From Desulfobacula sp. (GTDB lineage: Bacteria > Desulfobacterota > Desulfobacteria > Desulfobacterales > Desulfobacteraceae): a stretch of DNA of 7,337 bases. Shown here piece by piece: positions 6,186 to 7,337 of this stretch; position 1 is the first letter of the stretch, and every line of letters begins with the position of its first letter. The stretch is from NCBI GenBank assembly GCA_027858355.1, contig JAQICW010000260.1:1-7337 (forward strand). The letters are read 5' to 3'. A program made the translations under genes and the position numbers. The notes under the pieces were generated by a model. That model did not search any database, was not told the origin of the DNA, and saw only the letters and a list, made by a program, of their open reading frames with translations.

Positions 6186-6214
6186 AGTATATGCTTTTTT
6201 TTTATGCAAGGCAA
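6186..6214 (-). promoter_or_regulatory. Sigma70-type promoter for the 70-aa gene and downstream operon
   Basis: On the - strand TTGCCT (6214-6209) and TATACT (6191-6186) are separated by exactly 17 bp. They match the -35 and -10 consensus at four and five of six positions. The spacer holds a run of nine A (6203-6195) flanked by two GCATA copies. The inferred start near 6179 gives a leader of about 31 bases, leaving the AGGAG site of the 70-aa gene intact. Confidence 0.65.
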
Positions 6215-6256
6215 ATATTGAGGGAGAACCTTAAGAAGAACTCTTCCAGGCTTTTT

Positions 6257-7337
6257 TTATGTGTTTCCAATCATTTTTTCAGGATCAACCCACTCATCAA
6301 ATTGTTCATTGGATACAAGTTTCAGTTCAACTGCTGCCTGTTTCAAGGTTTTATTCTCCTGATGGGCTTTTTTTGCAATCCTGGCGGCCTGCTCATAACC
6401 GATATGGGGATTCAAGGCCGTCACCAGCATAAGCGATTGCTGAAGATATTTTTCAATATTTTCATAATTTGGTTCCATGCCTTGAACACAATTATTTTTA
6501 AACGATGAGGCTGCATCCCCCAAAAGCCTCGCTGATTCCAGAAAATTATAAATGATCACTGGCTTAAACACATTGAGTTCAAAATGTCCGCTTGCTCCGC
6601 CAATGTTAATGGTGACATCATTGCCCATGACCTGGGCGCACACCATTGTCAACGCTTCTGCCTGGGTGGGGTTGACTTTTCCCGGCATGATGGAGGACCC
6701 GGGTTCATTTTCCGGCAGCAGCAGCTCGCCAATGCCGCATCGGGGCCCCGAGCCAAGAAGCCGGATATCATTGGCGATTTTCATAAGACTCACTGCCAGG
6801 GTTTTTAAAGCCCCGTGTGAGGCAACAATAGCATCATGGGCGGCCAGGGATTCAAACTTATTGGGCGCTGTCACAAAGGGATAGCCTGTCAAGTCGGCAA
6901 TGGCCTGGGCCACCTTTTCGGCATACCCATGGGGTGCATTCAGACCTGTTCCCACTGCCGTTCCACCCAGTGCCAGTTCGGACAGATGGGGCAAGGTCTG
7001 CGTCAAAGCCTTAATGCCATAATCCAGCATGGATGCATATCCTGAAAATTCCTGGCCCAGTGTCAGAGGGATTGCATCCATCAGGTGTGTCCGGCCAATT
7101 TTGACAATCTTATTCCAGTCTCGGGTTTTCTTTTCCAATGATACTTTCAATGACTGTAAGCCGGGAATGGTATGATCTGTTATAATACTGCAGGCCGCCA
7201 TATTCATGGCTGTTGGGAAGGTATCATTTGAAGACTGGGAAATATTCACATCATCATTGGGATGAACAAGGCGCTTTGACTTTCCAAGCTCATTGCCAAG
7301 CAGAACATGAGCCCTGTTGGCAATGACTTCATTTACA
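6257..7337 (-). CDS. fumC: Class II fumarate hydratase (partial, 5' end outside window)
   Basis: The frame runs from the window edge to a TAA at 6257, giving about 359 residues. The family is about 460 long, so roughly 100 N-terminal residues are missing. Class II fumarase interconverts fumarate and L-malate in the citric acid cycle without an iron-sulfur cluster and works as a cytoplasmic homotetramer. Active-site segments are present: [13 protein letters not shown] just inside the partial start, [16 protein letters not shown] with its catalytic histidine, TAVGTGLN, and the flexible signature loop [11 protein letters not shown] followed by [16 protein letters not shown]. These separate fumarase from aspartase, whose loop usually reads PAKVNP. 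The C-terminus [16 protein letters not shown] and the end DEWVDPEKM are also fumarase-like. The frame reads through the GTG at 7249, which is internal and not a start. No convincing terminator follows. Confidence 0.95.
   Translation of the reverse strand, partial: VNEVIANRAHVLLGNELGKSKRLVHPNDDVNISQSSNDTFPTAMNMAACSIITDHTIPGLQSLKVSLEKKTRDWNKIVKIGRTHLMDAIPLTLGQEFSGYASMLDYGIKALTQTLPHLSELALGGTAVGTGLNAPHGYAEKVAQAIADLTGYPFVTAPNKFESLAAHDAIVASHGALKTLAVSLMKIANDIRLLGSGPRCGIGELLLPENEPGSSIMPGKVNPTQAEALTMVCAQVMGNDVTINIGGASGHFELNVFKPVIIYNFLESARLLGDAASSFKNNCVQGMEPNYENIEKYLQQSLMLVTALNPHIGYEQAARIAKKAHQENKTLKQAAVELKLVSNEQFDEWVDPEKMIGNT

Noticed and set aside
6149..6214. N-terminal extension of the 70-aa protein from a TTG at 6214
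   Set aside because: The extension overlaps the -35 and -10 elements, encodes an A-run-derived lysine stretch, and the TTG has no ribosome site, while the ATG at 6148 has AGGAG nine bases upstream.
6223..6258. Terminator at the fumC end (GAAG/CTTC stem with a seven-T run)
   Set aside because: The T-run lies on the + strand, where no gene ends, and the stem is only four or five pairs with a tiny loop. On the - strand it is not followed by T residues.
7200..7249. GTG at 7249 as the fumarase start
   Set aside because: The frame continues open to the window edge and encodes conserved fumarase sequence ([19 protein letters not shown]) upstream of it.

Overview
The window looks like chromosomal DNA of a strictly anaerobic Desulfobacterota bacterium, most likely a Desulfobacteraceae-type sulfate reducer. 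This is an inference. It rests on a secreted five-heme c-type cytochrome, a DUF169 protein beside a rubrerythrin-like ferritin-fold protein, a cysteine-desulfidase-family Fe-S enzyme, a class II fumarase, and moderately AT-rich DNA with AT-rich spacers. No 16S rRNA or other decisive taxonomic marker is present.

Layout. Positions 1-135 hold an open frame that could be the last 44 codons of a + strand gene entering from the left. Positions 136-358 are a non-coding leader with a perfect 14-bp tandem duplication and a TATAAT box. Two + strand genes follow, a DUF169 protein (359-1078) and a ferritin-like diiron protein (1108-1611), closely spaced and probably co-transcribed. Everything to the right is on the - strand. 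Read in its direction of transcription it is: fumC (7337 to 6257, 5' end outside the window), a 70-aa conserved-looking small protein (6148-5936), a DHFR/RibD-type reductase (5896-5393), an L-cysteine desulfidase-family protein (5370-4087), RNase HI (4076-3597), a previously unlisted 34-aa basic ORF (3556-3452), a helical/coiled-coil protein (3386-2961) and a pentaheme cytochrome c (2951-1608). The cytochrome and ferritin genes converge and overlap by 4 bp at their stop codons.

How the genes may work together. The left pair fits anaerobic redox or oxidative-stress housekeeping, but only the ferritin fold can be argued from motifs. The - strand genes from 6148 to 3452 are separated by only 10-40 bp and are probably one transcript driven by a good sigma70-type promoter at 6186-6214. 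A weak hairpin with an AT-rich tail (3410-3435) may end or attenuate it before the coiled-coil/cytochrome pair, which is itself linked by a 9-bp gap. I see no mobile element, CRISPR array, tRNA or rRNA. There is no clear novel system. The best candidates for something undescribed are the 34-aa ORF, the coiled-coil partner of the cytochrome, and the tandem repeat ahead of the DUF169 gene.
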